Assembly: GCA_964427915.1 (NCBI GenBank)
Contig: CAYRWA010000053.1
Location: forward strand, 6,174 to 70,173
From: JAGLCW01 sp964427915
GTDB taxonomy: Bacteria; Caldisericota; Caldisericia; UBA6126
Direction of reading: 5' to 3'
DNA: 64,000 nt
Part shown: positions 8,672 through 16,734 of the stretch, one piece after another
Position numbering within the stretch: position 1 is the stretch's first letter
Layout: each line of letters opens with the position of its first letter
Program-made: the position numbers and the translations under genes
The notes under the pieces: generated by a model
What the model was told of the DNA's origin: nothing
The model's database searches: none
The model's input: the letters and a program-made list of their open reading frames with translations, nothing else

Positions 8672-10398
8672 TGTTGTGTTTCGCCGCTTTTTTCTGGGAG
8701 AATGTCTAGAAGGAGATATGACTCACTGCCTGGTTCGTGGTATATTGTTTGATGTGCAATTTCAGTATGAATTGCTTCCGCAGGATTCTCTTTTGTATTG
8801 GAATGAGGATAAAACTTAGGGCAGGCAGAGGAACTTATTTCCAATCGGATCTGGTGTCCTTTGAAAAACCGGATGCCAGTGGCCCATAAATCAACAGTAA
8901 GGTGAATGATTTGGTTCTTTTCTAACCAGTCGGGCTTCTCTAATGAATCGCGATATTCTGCCCGTTGAATTCCGTCACAAAGCTGTATTGCTTTTCCATT
9001 TGGGTACACATCCACCAATTTGGCAGTAAAATCTGTACCGGGAGAAGAGGAACTACATACTATATGTAAGAATACTCTTCCACATACAACACAGTCCTTT
9101 TCCAATGGAGGTGTTGAATAGACTAAAACATCAGGTCTTCTTTCTATTGATTGTTGATCGCACGCTTCTCCTAGCTGTAAACGAACGGGATCGGTGACAT
9201 ACGGAACAGGATCTTGCGGGTTGTAGTCGTACTGATCAGCAGGTTCTGGTGTTGTTGGCGGGAAGGTTGATAAAACTCCATCCCCATATACACTGTTTGC
9301 GTTTCCTTGACTATGAAGAAAGTATTTTGTTGTAACAGCTTCTTTTAGGGGCCAATCAGAAAAGCTATGCCATTGGTTTTCCCCCATGATAAAGATACGG
9401 CAACGATCATGTGAATGGTTGTATGGCAATCGCGAAAATTCTTTCCTTGAGTGTATTTCGCCAGCTAGATGATGAGAGAAGAAGAGGAACAATTCTGTTT
9501 CCAAATCAATAAGAGCATTGGGGCCAAAATCCATATCTCCGCATTTTGTGCTTTTATTCAACTTATGAGGCCAGGGTCCAATAATGAGTTCTTGTTCTCT
9601 TTTTGTTCGGTCTGATTTAGCATTTTTTCTCATACCAGGAAAATTCTTATAGGTAGAAATTCCATCATCATCATACCAGCCACAGACATGAAGAATAGGG
9701 ATGTCAACCTCATTCCATTGGTGCATGTAGCAAACCTCTTTCCACCATGCATCCTTTTGGAAGTGTTCCATCCAATGCTTCCAGGTTTTGTTATTACTCA
9801 TCCCGACCTTTTTTGCCATATCTTTTAAGGGACGAAAGTTGTATAATGATGGCCAATCAATAAAGGATATATTTTGATTTGTTTTTCCATGAACAAAGAG
9901 TCCCCAAACAATCATGTTCCAAAAAAAAGCCCCATTTTGATAGGGGACATTGATAATGGGATCAGGCAAAGGGACAAGTGGTGCAATAGCTTTTAATGCA
10001 GAATGTGAATTGGGTGCTTGGATCCAGGATGTATATCCTTCATAGCTTCCTCCTGTCATTCCAATATTGCCATTGCAAAATGGTTGCCTTGCAATCCAAT
10101 CCAGTGTATCCCAGCCATCCTCTCTCTCGTTTCGAAAAGGTTCCCACTCTCCTTCGCTGTCATACCTTCCTCTGCAATCTTGGAAAACATACCCAAAACC
10201 TCTTTCAACAAACCATTTTTTCATTTGTAATCTTTGAGGGTCGTTATTTCCATAGGGGGTACGTGTGAGAATGATTGGGAAGGAACCCTCTGAAGAAGGA
10301 AGAAAAATATCTGCAGAAAGCAAAACATTGTCTCTCATGGGAATTTTAACATCAATATGGGGGTGAATCGTATATGTTGGGAGTATGTTTGTTATCAT
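8668..10398 (-). CDS. CocE/NonD (peptidase S15-like) alpha/beta hydrolase
   Basis: A 576-aa serine hydrolase. The N-terminal alpha/beta-hydrolase domain has IFLPSSEGSFPIILTRTPYG, the CRGRYDSEGEW segment and the nucleophile motif GGSYEGYTSW (Ser at about 135). HVCGWYDDD and the later IIGPWPHK supply the acid and histidine regions. The C-terminal X-Pro-dipeptidyl-peptidase C-like jelly roll starts around 390. Family members include X-prolyl dipeptidyl-peptidases, cocaine esterase and glutaryl-acylases. No signal peptide is seen, so it is cytoplasmic. The ATG at 10398 has AGAGG 4 bases upstream; the longer frame from 10434 has none. It is first in an operon with aconitase X. Confidence 0.85.
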   Translation of the reverse strand: MITNILPTYTIHPHIDVKIPMRDNVLLSADIFLPSSEGSFPIILTRTPYGNNDPQRLQMKKWFVERGFGYVFQDCRGRYDSEGEWEPFRNEREDGWDTLDWIARQPFCNGNIGMTGGSYEGYTSWIQAPNSHSALKAIAPLVPLPDPIINVPYQNGAFFWNMIVWGLFVHGKTNQNISFIDWPSLYNFRPLKDMAKKVGMSNNKTWKHWMEHFQKDAWWKEVCYMHQWNEVDIPILHVCGWYDDDGISTYKNFPGMRKNAKSDRTKREQELIIGPWPHKLNKSTKCGDMDFGPNALIDLETELFLFFSHHLAGEIHSRKEFSRLPYNHSHDRCRIFIMGENQWHSFSDWPLKEAVTTKYFLHSQGNANSVYGDGVLSTFPPTTPEPADQYDYNPQDPVPYVTDPVRLQLGEACDQQSIERRPDVLVYSTPPLEKDCVVCGRVFLHIVCSSSSPGTDFTAKLVDVYPNGKAIQLCDGIQRAEYRDSLEKPDWLEKNQIIHLTVDLWATGIRFFKGHQIRLEISSSACPKFYPHSNTKENPAEAIHTEIAHQTIYHEPGSESYLLLDILPEKSGETQQ

Positions 10399-10529
10399 GA
10401 TGCCTCTTTTCAAAAAAAATGCTATTTTTATCATACCACGCCGTGAAAAAAAACACAGTTCGACATGTAGAAACTTTACAAAAACCTTTTTTTATCTGAA
10501 ACTATAGAAAACGAACAAGGAGGATTTAT

Positions 10530-10904
10530 ATGGCAATACAACGATGTTCCACAGAAGAAGAAATCAAGACAGCATTACAAGAATTTCAGGTAGAAGTGTC
10601 TTCTGATGAATTGGATTTAGTGTTGGATGAGTTTGAGTCTGTCTATGAGGATCCTGTAGCCGTTACACTGGCAAATTATATGGATGCTTTGGATTCGATC
10701 GTGTACGAACAATGTGGTGACTGGGTCGATTATATTGATTATGTCCGTTATATGAAGGATTTGATTGAAAATGAAGAGAATCAATTTAGTCTAGTGAAGG
10801 TAAACGATGGATACTGCATTGTCTATCAAGATATGCCAGAAACCATGGAAGATGACGAAGGAGACGACGAAGAAGAGTGTGAAATAGATCTCCCGGAAAT
10901 GTAG
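10530..10904 (+). CDS. Small acidic protein of unknown function
   Basis: A 124-aa protein that I do not recognise. It is strongly acidic, ends in a run of Asp/Glu (DDEGDDEEE), has three or four scattered Cys and no membrane segment. Residues 8-100 look helical. AAGGAGG at 10517-10523 with a 6-base spacing gives an excellent ribosome site, so it is a real and probably well-translated gene. It stands alone, divergent from the CocE hydrolase and convergent with purF (9 bases between stops). Confidence 0.6.
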   Translation: MAIQRCSTEEEIKTALQEFQVEVSSDELDLVLDEFESVYEDPVAVTLANYMDALDSIVYEQCGDWVDYIDYVRYMKDLIENEENQFSLVKVNDGYCIVYQDMPETMEDDEGDDEEECEIDLPEM

Positions 10905-10913
10905 CAGAATCTT

Positions 10914-12320
10914 TTATAACTTAATTTTCTTCCTAAGAAGTGTCGGGTTTTCCCCGCCTAAACAAGCTGTACATAATTCTTCCAAAGGCAACCGAAGGCA
11001 AACGGGCAGTTTTTCAACGGTCATATAGGTAACAGAATCTGCATTGATTTGTTTAGCAATTGCCTCGGGGCTATCGTTGGTAAATGTGATTAATTCTTCT
11101 TTGGTAGGAAAATTAACTCCATAATGACAAGGGTTTATAAGGGGAGGGCATGTTGAAAAAAAGTGTACCTCTTTTGCTCCACGGTTTCTAATTTTTTGAA
11201 TAATTCCTTTGGATGTAGTTCCTCGAACAATAGAATCGTCTACGAGGAAAACAATTTTTCCCTTTACCACATCTTCAATTGCTCGAACATTTGCAGCTAC
11301 TTCATGTTGACGTATGGTTTCATTGGGCTTAATGAAGATGCGACCAATAAAACGATTTTTTTCTAATACATCTTTGTATTCCGCACCAATTCTTTCTGCG
11401 AATACCACTGCTGCAGGTCTAGATGTTTCCGGGATAGGTGCAACAATGATCTTGTCACTGGATCCTTGTAGAGTCTGGTAAAGGGGGCTTTCTTTGTAAA
11501 TCTCAGCCAACCGTTTTCCCAAATTACCACGTGCTCTGTTGACTCCAACGCCTTCAATTATGGAGGTTGCACGAGAGAAATAGATCCACTCAAACATACA
11601 ATGCTGAGGAGTTTGTGAATCGAGGATTCGAGATTCCATTTGGAGCTGTGTATCAATAAAAAAGGCTTCGCCACATTTGACATTGTAGACATCATCTACG
11701 ATGCTCTCGATCGCAACGCTTTCAGATGCAAATGCCCAGCAATCTTTGCTTTTACCATATACAAGAGGACGGATGCCGTGAGGATCCCGAAAAACGAACA
11801 GTCCTTCACCCCGAATAACAGCAATTACAGAGTAAGATCCCAATAAAACTGACATCACTTTGGAAACAGATTCAAAACATTTCTCTTTTGCAGAACTTTG
11901 TTTGGAGCGGTTAAAATAGTATGAAAAAAGATTTAAGATTGTTTCTGCGTCGCAATCTGAATCAGTATATATACGTTTTTCTTCAAGAGCTTCTCGGATA
12001 TCGGATTCATTGACAATATGGCCATTGTGGGCTAAACCAATTCCACCGGTGCTATCGTAGAAGGGTTGAGGGTCATGTATTCCTTTGGTTGTAGGGTAAC
12101 GAACTTGGGCTACTCCGCATTTCCCTTCTAACGAAGCAAGTACTTCTTGATGAAAGACTTCTGCAACAGTGCCACTGTTTTTCACTAGATGAACTTGCGT
12201 ATGATTGTCGATAAACAGACCAGCTGTATCTTGCCCTCGATGCTGTAGGTCCAATAGCCCATTGTAAAGATCGTATGCAACGTTTTTGTTGCTTGAAATG
12301 ATACCAATAACTCCACACAT
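10914..12320 (-). CDS. purF: Amidophosphoribosyltransferase (first step of de novo purine synthesis)
   Basis: A 468-aa enzyme making 5-phosphoribosylamine from PRPP and glutamine. Cys2 directly follows the initiator Met (MCGVIGII), so there is no long propeptide. The glutaminase domain has LAHNGHIVN and RGEGLFVFRDPHGIRPL. The phosphoribosyltransferase domain has the PRPP motif IVFLVDDSIVRGTTS. Cys at CMFEW, FFSTC, VCL and CTACLGG resembles the 4Fe-4S-binding Bacillus-type enzymes. An AGAAAGGA ribosome site lies 9 bases before the start. It is monocistronic here and not beside other pur genes; I see no purine riboswitch in the 126 bases upstream. Confidence 0.95.
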   Translation of the reverse strand: MCGVIGIISSNKNVAYDLYNGLLDLQHRGQDTAGLFIDNHTQVHLVKNSGTVAEVFHQEVLASLEGKCGVAQVRYPTTKGIHDPQPFYDSTGGIGLAHNGHIVNESDIREALEEKRIYTDSDCDAETILNLFSYYFNRSKQSSAKEKCFESVSKVMSVLLGSYSVIAVIRGEGLFVFRDPHGIRPLVYGKSKDCWAFASESVAIESIVDDVYNVKCGEAFFIDTQLQMESRILDSQTPQHCMFEWIYFSRATSIIEGVGVNRARGNLGKRLAEIYKESPLYQTLQGSSDKIIVAPIPETSRPAAVVFAERIGAEYKDVLEKNRFIGRIFIKPNETIRQHEVAANVRAIEDVVKGKIVFLVDDSIVRGTTSKGIIQKIRNRGAKEVHFFSTCPPLINPCHYGVNFPTKEELITFTNDSPEAIAKQINADSVTYMTVEKLPVCLRLPLEELCTACLGGENPTLLRKKIKL

Positions 12321-12446
12321 AGTTGTTTATCCTTTCTAGAAAGAAGACCTGTAATAGGATACTTAAAATAGAAAAGAAAAAAAACTTTTTTTTAAAAAAG
12401 AAGATGGAAATGTATACTTTTCCAGTATTCTACAGGAGCTAAAAAA

Positions 12447-13616
12447 ATGAAAAAATTGAATCAAGATTACTGGGTACAAGTTTTGTTGGAATGGTTTACA
12501 AAAAATAAGCGTACCTTGCCTTGGAGAATAGAACGAACCCCCTACAAGGTTTGGGTTTCCGAAATCATGCTTCAGCAAACACGGGTTAATGCAGTCATTC
12601 CTTATTATCAAAGATTTATGGAACGATTCCCGTCAATAGAGTCACTGGGAGACTCTTCTTTAGAAGATGTCTACAAGTTGTGGGAAGGATTGGGTTATTA
12701 TTCTCGAGCCAAAAATATGGTTCACTCTGCACGATTGATCGTAGAAAAATATCATGGGGTTTTTCCGGTTGCTTATCAAGACATAGTAAGCTTGCCAGGA
12801 GTCGGAGACTATACAGCTGGCGCGATTATGAGCTTAGCCTTCAATAAGCCCTATCCAGCGATAGATGGAAATGTATTGCGTTTCATTAGTAGATTGAACA
12901 ATGATTTTTCAGATATCACGGAGTCTTCTTATCGAAAAAAAGTGAAAGAAATGATTCAAGGAGTGTATCCTCATGGACAAGCAAGAAACTTTACCGAAGC
13001 GTTAATGGAATTTGGATCTCTAGTCTGTGTACCTGCGCAACCAATTTGTCCAGAATGTCCCTTGAGAGAGTTTTGCGCTGGGTATAAAGCTCAGAATCAA
13101 CTGACTCTACCTGTGAAAAAAAAGAAAACAAAAAGCGTGGTTATTCAGATGAGTGTAGCAGTTGTGGAGTATTCTGGAAAGGTATTGCTAGTAAAAAGGG
13201 AAGAAACGGGCATGCTGGCTAACTTATATGGATACCCATTGTTTTCTGTCTATTCCAAGACAAGTTTTTTAAAAGAACTGAACGATTTCTTATCTCAAAG
13301 ACAAATACCAACTTCTTACAAAGCTACTTATAGGGGGATTGTTGAGCACGAGTATTCGCATCAAATATGGAAAAGCAAAATATATAGTGTAAAAATTAAC
13401 CATTTGGATGACATAAAAAAGGATCGATTTGAATCTATAGAAAAACAATGTGTAAAGGATGGGATAAAAAATGAAAATAGTGGAGAAGAGAAATGGATGT
13501 GGGTAAAAGAAACAGAAACGGATATGTATCCAATTTCTCGTTTTTATAGAAAAGTGGAACGTGTAGTAAGGGAAAAGCGGGATCGAGGAGATTCGAACTC
13601 CCGGTCTCCAGCGTGA
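12447..13616 (+). CDS. mutY: A/G-specific adenine DNA glycosylase
   Basis: A 389-aa base-excision repair enzyme removing adenine paired with 8-oxoguanine. It has SEIMLQQTRV (catalytic Glu), the helix-hairpin-helix LPGVGDYTAGA, PAIDGNV (catalytic Asp) and the iron-sulfur loop C-X6-C-X2-C-X5-C (about 192-208). A NUDIX-like recognition domain follows, with VVEYSGKVLLVKREETGMLA. AGGAG at 12434-12438 places the start. The last 12 codons and the stop lie inside the antisense of tRNA-Asp, giving the unusual tail RDRGDSNSRSPA. Confidence 0.95.
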   Translation: MKKLNQDYWVQVLLEWFTKNKRTLPWRIERTPYKVWVSEIMLQQTRVNAVIPYYQRFMERFPSIESLGDSSLEDVYKLWEGLGYYSRAKNMVHSARLIVEKYHGVFPVAYQDIVSLPGVGDYTAGAIMSLAFNKPYPAIDGNVLRFISRLNNDFSDITESSYRKKVKEMIQGVYPHGQARNFTEALMEFGSLVCVPAQPICPECPLREFCAGYKAQNQLTLPVKKKKTKSVVIQMSVAVVEYSGKVLLVKREETGMLANLYGYPLFSVYSKTSFLKELNDFLSQRQIPTSYKATYRGIVEHEYSHQIWKSKIYSVKINHLDDIKKDRFESIEKQCVKDGIKNENSGEEKWMWVKETETDMYPISRFYRKVERVVREKRDRGDSNSRSPA

Positions 13617-13651
13617 CAGGCTGGCGTGTTAAACCGCTACACCACGACCCC
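13578..13651 (-). tRNA. tRNA-Asp (anticodon GTC)
   Basis: Read on the minus strand: acceptor stem GGGGTCG / CGATCCC, D-arm GTGGTGTAGCGGTTTAAC, anticodon stem-loop CCAGC-CTGTCAC-GCTGG and T-arm GGGAGTTCGAATCTCC. The discriminator is G and the CCA end is not encoded. It is the last of three tRNA genes downstream of secG, and its 3' half overlaps the end of mutY on the opposite strand. Confidence 0.95.
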
Positions 13652-13658
13652 GTGTGTA

Positions 13659-13733
13659 TGGTGGGCGAAGCAGGATTTGAACCTACGACTTCCTCGGTGT
13701 AAGCGAGGCGTTCTACCACTGAACTATCCGCCC
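13659..13733 (-). tRNA. tRNA-Val (anticodon TAC)
   Basis: Minus strand: acceptor GGGCGGA / TTCGCCC, anticodon stem-loop CCTCG-CTTACAC-CGAGG and T-loop GGTTCAAATCC. The discriminator A is followed by CCA in the DNA, unlike its two neighbours. It lies 7 bases from tRNA-Asp and 6 bases from tRNA-Leu, so all three are processed from one transcript. Confidence 0.95.
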
Positions 13734-13739
13734 TTATTC

Positions 13740-13821
13740 TGCCGAGAGTGGGACTCGAACCCACAAGGATCTCTCCACACGCCCCTCAAGCGTGCGCGTC
13801 TACCAATTTCGCCACCTCGGC
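13740..13821 (-). tRNA. tRNA-Leu (anticodon GAG)
   Basis: Minus strand, 82 nt, with the long variable arm of a class II tRNA. The acceptor is GCCGAGG / CTCTCGGC-type pairing, the anticodon stem CACGC / GCGTG with loop TTGAGGG, and the T-loop GGGTTCGAGTCCC. The discriminator is A and no CCA is encoded. It lies 46 bases downstream of secG, the same secG/tRNA-Leu(GAG) order known in Escherichia coli. Confidence 0.94.
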
Positions 13822-13867
13822 GTATGCCTAATATACAGTTTTCAAGGAACAAAAAACTTTTTTGTTA

Positions 13868-14110
13868 TTAACCGGTTCTTAATACTGCAAGAACGAGTGT
13901 AGAAATACCAAACAAAATGCCGGACCATAAAATAACTTTATCAAGAAATAAATCAAGAGGTCGTCGTGATTTATAAACAGTAGCATTACCAGAAATAGCG
14001 CCTAGGCCGGAAGCTTTTGGTGCTTGCAGCAAGTATCCCAATATAATACCAGCAGAAGAGATAAAAACGAGTGCTGTTACAATCGATCGGATGGTCGAAA
14101 TACTTTCCAT
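13868..14110 (-). CDS. secG: Preprotein translocase subunit SecG
   Basis: An 80-aa integral membrane protein, the small non-essential partner of SecYE. It has two membrane segments (about 8-26 and 57-76) joined by the signature LLQAPKASGLGAISG-like loop. An AGAAAGG ribosome site lies upstream of the ATG, with a long spacing. Three tRNA genes follow on the same strand and are probably on the same transcript. Confidence 0.9.
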   Translation of the reverse strand: MESISTIRSIVTALVFISSAGIILGYLLQAPKASGLGAISGNATVYKSRRPLDLFLDKVILWSGILFGISTLVLAVLRTG

Positions 14111-14227
14111 ATGTTACTTGCCTTTCTACAAAATTTCGGTTTATAAGATTCCATGCGAAAACAAAGAAAACTCAAAACCGTTGCAAAAATATGATACTGA
14201 ATTTAAAATGTTTTGCAAGGTGGAACT

Positions 14228-14256
14228 TTGAAAAAAGTCTGCACATCTTACATTAT
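14228..14256 (+). promoter_or_regulatory. Sigma-70-type promoter for the ECF S component/coaX operon
   Basis: TTGAAA (14228-14233) and CATTAT (14251-14256) are separated by 17 bases and lie about 42 bases before the start at 14298. No riboswitch fold is evident in the short leader. Confidence 0.45.
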
Positions 14257-14297
14257 TTTTCCGGTTGAACCCAATACCAGAGAGGATTGGAGTACAT

Positions 14298-14912
14298 ATG
14301 CATCAAAAAAGAAGACTTAGCGGAACGAGACGAATTACTTTAGCAGCAATGTTGATTGCAATTACACTATTTCTTGGTTTTACAGGATGGGGGTTTATTC
14401 CCATAGGAACACCTGTTATTGCAGCAACCTTGTTCCATATCCCGGTCATCTTAGCGGGCATTCTTTTTGGGCCTGATATTGCCCTGATTTGTGGTGTAAT
14501 TTTTGGAGTCTTTACCTCTGCTTTAGGATTTCCTTTTTACATCGTTGTTCCTGCAAAAATGTTTATTGGTGTTGTTGCTTACTATGTTTTTATAGGACTT
14601 ATCCACATACGTGCAAAAAAACCACGAAAGAAGATTGCTGAGATCCTCGTTCTTCCCGCTTCTATAGCCGGTATTGCTGGATCTATTACAAACACAGTGC
14701 TTACTCTTGGATTGGCTACCGCCTTTCGTTTATTCGGTGAAACATTGGCGGCTAATTTAGCAGTTGTCTATGCTAGTATTGTTCAGGCGTCTATTGAAGC
14801 CGTAGCTGCTGCTGTTATTTGTGCAGCGGTAGTAGTTGCCTTGTATCCCTTACAATATGTCTTCACAACCCCCTCGTTTGGTATCCAAAAAAAGAAAGAA
14901 ATACCGCAATGA
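14298..14912 (+). CDS. ECF transporter S component, probably for pantothenate
   Basis: A 204-aa membrane protein with five or six hydrophobic helices and a short basic N-terminus (HQKRRLSGTRRITLAAML), typical of energy-coupling-factor S components. These bind one vitamin each and use a shared ATPase module, which is not in this window. The next gene, 37 bases on, is a type III pantothenate kinase, which suggests pantothenate as substrate (inference from context). The ATG at 14298 is preferred over 14265 because GGAG at 14289-14292 gives a 5-base spacing. Confidence 0.72.
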   Translation: MHQKRRLSGTRRITLAAMLIAITLFLGFTGWGFIPIGTPVIAATLFHIPVILAGILFGPDIALICGVIFGVFTSALGFPFYIVVPAKMFIGVVAYYVFIGLIHIRAKKPRKKIAEILVLPASIAGIAGSITNTVLTLGLATAFRLFGETLAANLAVVYASIVQASIEAVAAAVICAAVVVALYPLQYVFTTPSFGIQKKKEIPQ

Positions 14913-14949
14913 GTCAAAAGAGGTTTTTTGCTTTCACAATGGGTCTGTC

Positions 14950-15744
14950 ATGATTCTTACAATAGACGTTGGGAATACAAATATTAAATTTGGCTTTGCT
15001 AACATACGAACCATCACACATTTTTTTAAAATTGCTACGGATCGAGGAAAAACCTCAGATGAATATATTCTTTTGTTGGAAATGTTCTGTCAGCGATCCG
15101 ATATTTCTTTAGCTTCTATCAACCATATCGTGGTTTGCTCAGTAGTACCTCCTCTCAACCCAATATTTGAATCCCTTGCCAAGCGATTTTTTCATATACA
15201 ACCACTATTTGTACAACCAGGAATTAAAACTGGAATCATCATTATGGCAGAAAATCCAAAAGAAGTTGGAGCAGACATCATAGCGGGAGCTGCAGGAGCA
15301 GTTTTTTTAGGACGATTGCCTGCTATCGTAATTAGTTTTGGTACTGCTACTGTATTTTCTGCAATTTCATCCAGAAAAGAATTACTTGGAGTTGCCATTT
15401 CTCCTGGAATGATTCGTTCTGCAGAATCTCTTTTTATGAATACCGCTAAACTGCCTAGAATTGAAATCAAGAAACCAAAGAACTATTTAGGACGCAATAC
15501 AAAAGACGCTATTCAGTCAGGAATTTTTTATGGATTTCAGGGATTGGTAAGAACCATGATCCATGGAATACAAGAAGAACTTTTAGAATCCCCAGCATAC
15601 GTAATCGGTTGTGGGGGTCTTTGCAAAGAAATTGCCCAAGGTGTTCCTGAAATTGATATTGTGGATCCGATTTTAAACTTGAAAGGACTTCTATCCATTT
15701 ATGAAAAAAACCTGGAAGATTCAGACTCTTTCCTTTCAGAATAA
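14950..15744 (+). CDS. coaX: Type III pantothenate kinase
   Basis: A 264-aa enzyme for the first step of coenzyme A synthesis. It shows the actin-like fold motifs: ILTIDVGNTNIKFG at the N-terminus, PKEVGADIIAGAAGA (about 100) and VISFGTATVFSAIS (about 127). The family usually has FGTATT. The start is placed at the ATG giving a normal N-terminus; a longer open frame from 14836 encodes nothing conserved, and no good ribosome site is visible. It overlaps the following dus gene by 44 bases. It lies with the S component and, at a distance, coaD, so two CoA-pathway steps are in the window. Confidence 0.9.
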   Translation: MILTIDVGNTNIKFGFANIRTITHFFKIATDRGKTSDEYILLLEMFCQRSDISLASINHIVVCSVVPPLNPIFESLAKRFFHIQPLFVQPGIKTGIIIMAENPKEVGADIIAGAAGAVFLGRLPAIVISFGTATVFSAISSRKELLGVAISPGMIRSAESLFMNTAKLPRIEIKKPKNYLGRNTKDAIQSGIFYGFQGLVRTMIHGIQEELLESPAYVIGCGGLCKEIAQGVPEIDIVDPILNLKGLLSIYEKNLEDSDSFLSE

Positions 15745-16696
15745 CCTTGTCCTGGCTCCTATGGCTGGATACACCGATGCCCCCTTTCGTAAGATATGCC
15801 GACGCTTTGGTGCAGGGCTTGTTGTAACGGAATTGATCACTAGTTTAGGGATGTGTTTCCACAATCAGAAAACCATGAATATGCTGCAGTTTTATCCAGA
15901 AGAACACCCGGTAGCTCTTCAAATTTTTGGGGCTTATCCAGAAAAAATGGCAACAGCTGCCAAAATGGGGCAAGATCTTGGATACGATATTATTGATATT
16001 AACATGGGTTGCCCTGCTCCCAAAATTGCTCGAAGCGGTAGCGGAGGAGAACTATTATCTGATTTGTCACAAATTCCTTCTTTGTTTCGGGCTATCGTGA
16101 ACGCTGTTTCGATACCCGTTACGGTGAAAACAAGAGTAGGGTATCGGCCCAATGTACCACTCGCTTCTATAGTAGGGAAAATGGCAGAACAAGAAGGCAT
16201 CTGCGCCATAACAATTCATGGAGCAAGCGTAAAGCAAAATTCCAAAGGAAGTCGAGATTGGGATGAAATAGCAAAAACCAAAGAGCAAGTATCGATACCT
16301 GTATGCGCAAATGGAGGAGTTAAAAAACCAAGTGACGTTTTGGAAATACTCTCTTACACAAATGCTGATGCTGTTATGATTGGAAGAGCTTGTGTTGGAA
16401 GACCTTGGTTTTTTCAAGATGTTTTGGATATTTATCAGGGAGAAGATCCGATGGTTGTGGATCTTCGCAAACCCTCAGCTAAAAGAATTTTTGACACACT
16501 TTATGAACATATTCGATTGGAAATTGAGTTAAAAGGAGAAAATCAAGCAATACGAGAAATGAGAAGACCGATCCATGATTATTTACGAGGGCTTCCCAAA
16601 TCCGGTAATATCAGAGATCAGGTCAATAAAGCAAAAGATAGCGAAACGCTTTTCCGTATTCTCAGAAATTATCAAAGTACTTTTTTTCATGTATAA
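15701..16696 (+). CDS. dus: tRNA-dihydrouridine synthase (DusB-like)
   Basis: A 331-aa flavoenzyme reducing uridines in the tRNA D-loop. TIM-barrel motifs are LAPMAGYTDAPFRKICRRFG at the N-terminus, the catalytic-Cys segment DINMGCPAPKIARSGSGGEL (about 97-116), VTVKTRVGY, AITIHGAS and the FMN phosphate site VMIGRACVGRPW. A helical C-terminal domain follows from about 245. It starts inside coaX, so it is part of the same operon. Confidence 0.93.
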   Translation: MKKTWKIQTLSFQNNLVLAPMAGYTDAPFRKICRRFGAGLVVTELITSLGMCFHNQKTMNMLQFYPEEHPVALQIFGAYPEKMATAAKMGQDLGYDIIDINMGCPAPKIARSGSGGELLSDLSQIPSLFRAIVNAVSIPVTVKTRVGYRPNVPLASIVGKMAEQEGICAITIHGASVKQNSKGSRDWDEIAKTKEQVSIPVCANGGVKKPSDVLEILSYTNADAVMIGRACVGRPWFFQDVLDIYQGEDPMVVDLRKPSAKRIFDTLYEHIRLEIELKGENQAIREMRRPIHDYLRGLPKSGNIRDQVNKAKDSETLFRILRNYQSTFFHV

Positions 16697-16734
16697 TTAC
16701 TACGAAAAATTTTATAAAACTTTATAGGTACACC

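Noticed and set aside
12321..12446. Possible purine riboswitch upstream of purF
   Set aside because: The conserved purine-aptamer core and pairing are absent; only a run of A/T and a ribosome site are seen.
13435..13764. Open frame across the tRNA genes giving RADSSVVERLAYTEEVVGSN-like peptide
   Set aside because: This is the well-known false peptide from tRNA antisense; not a protein gene.
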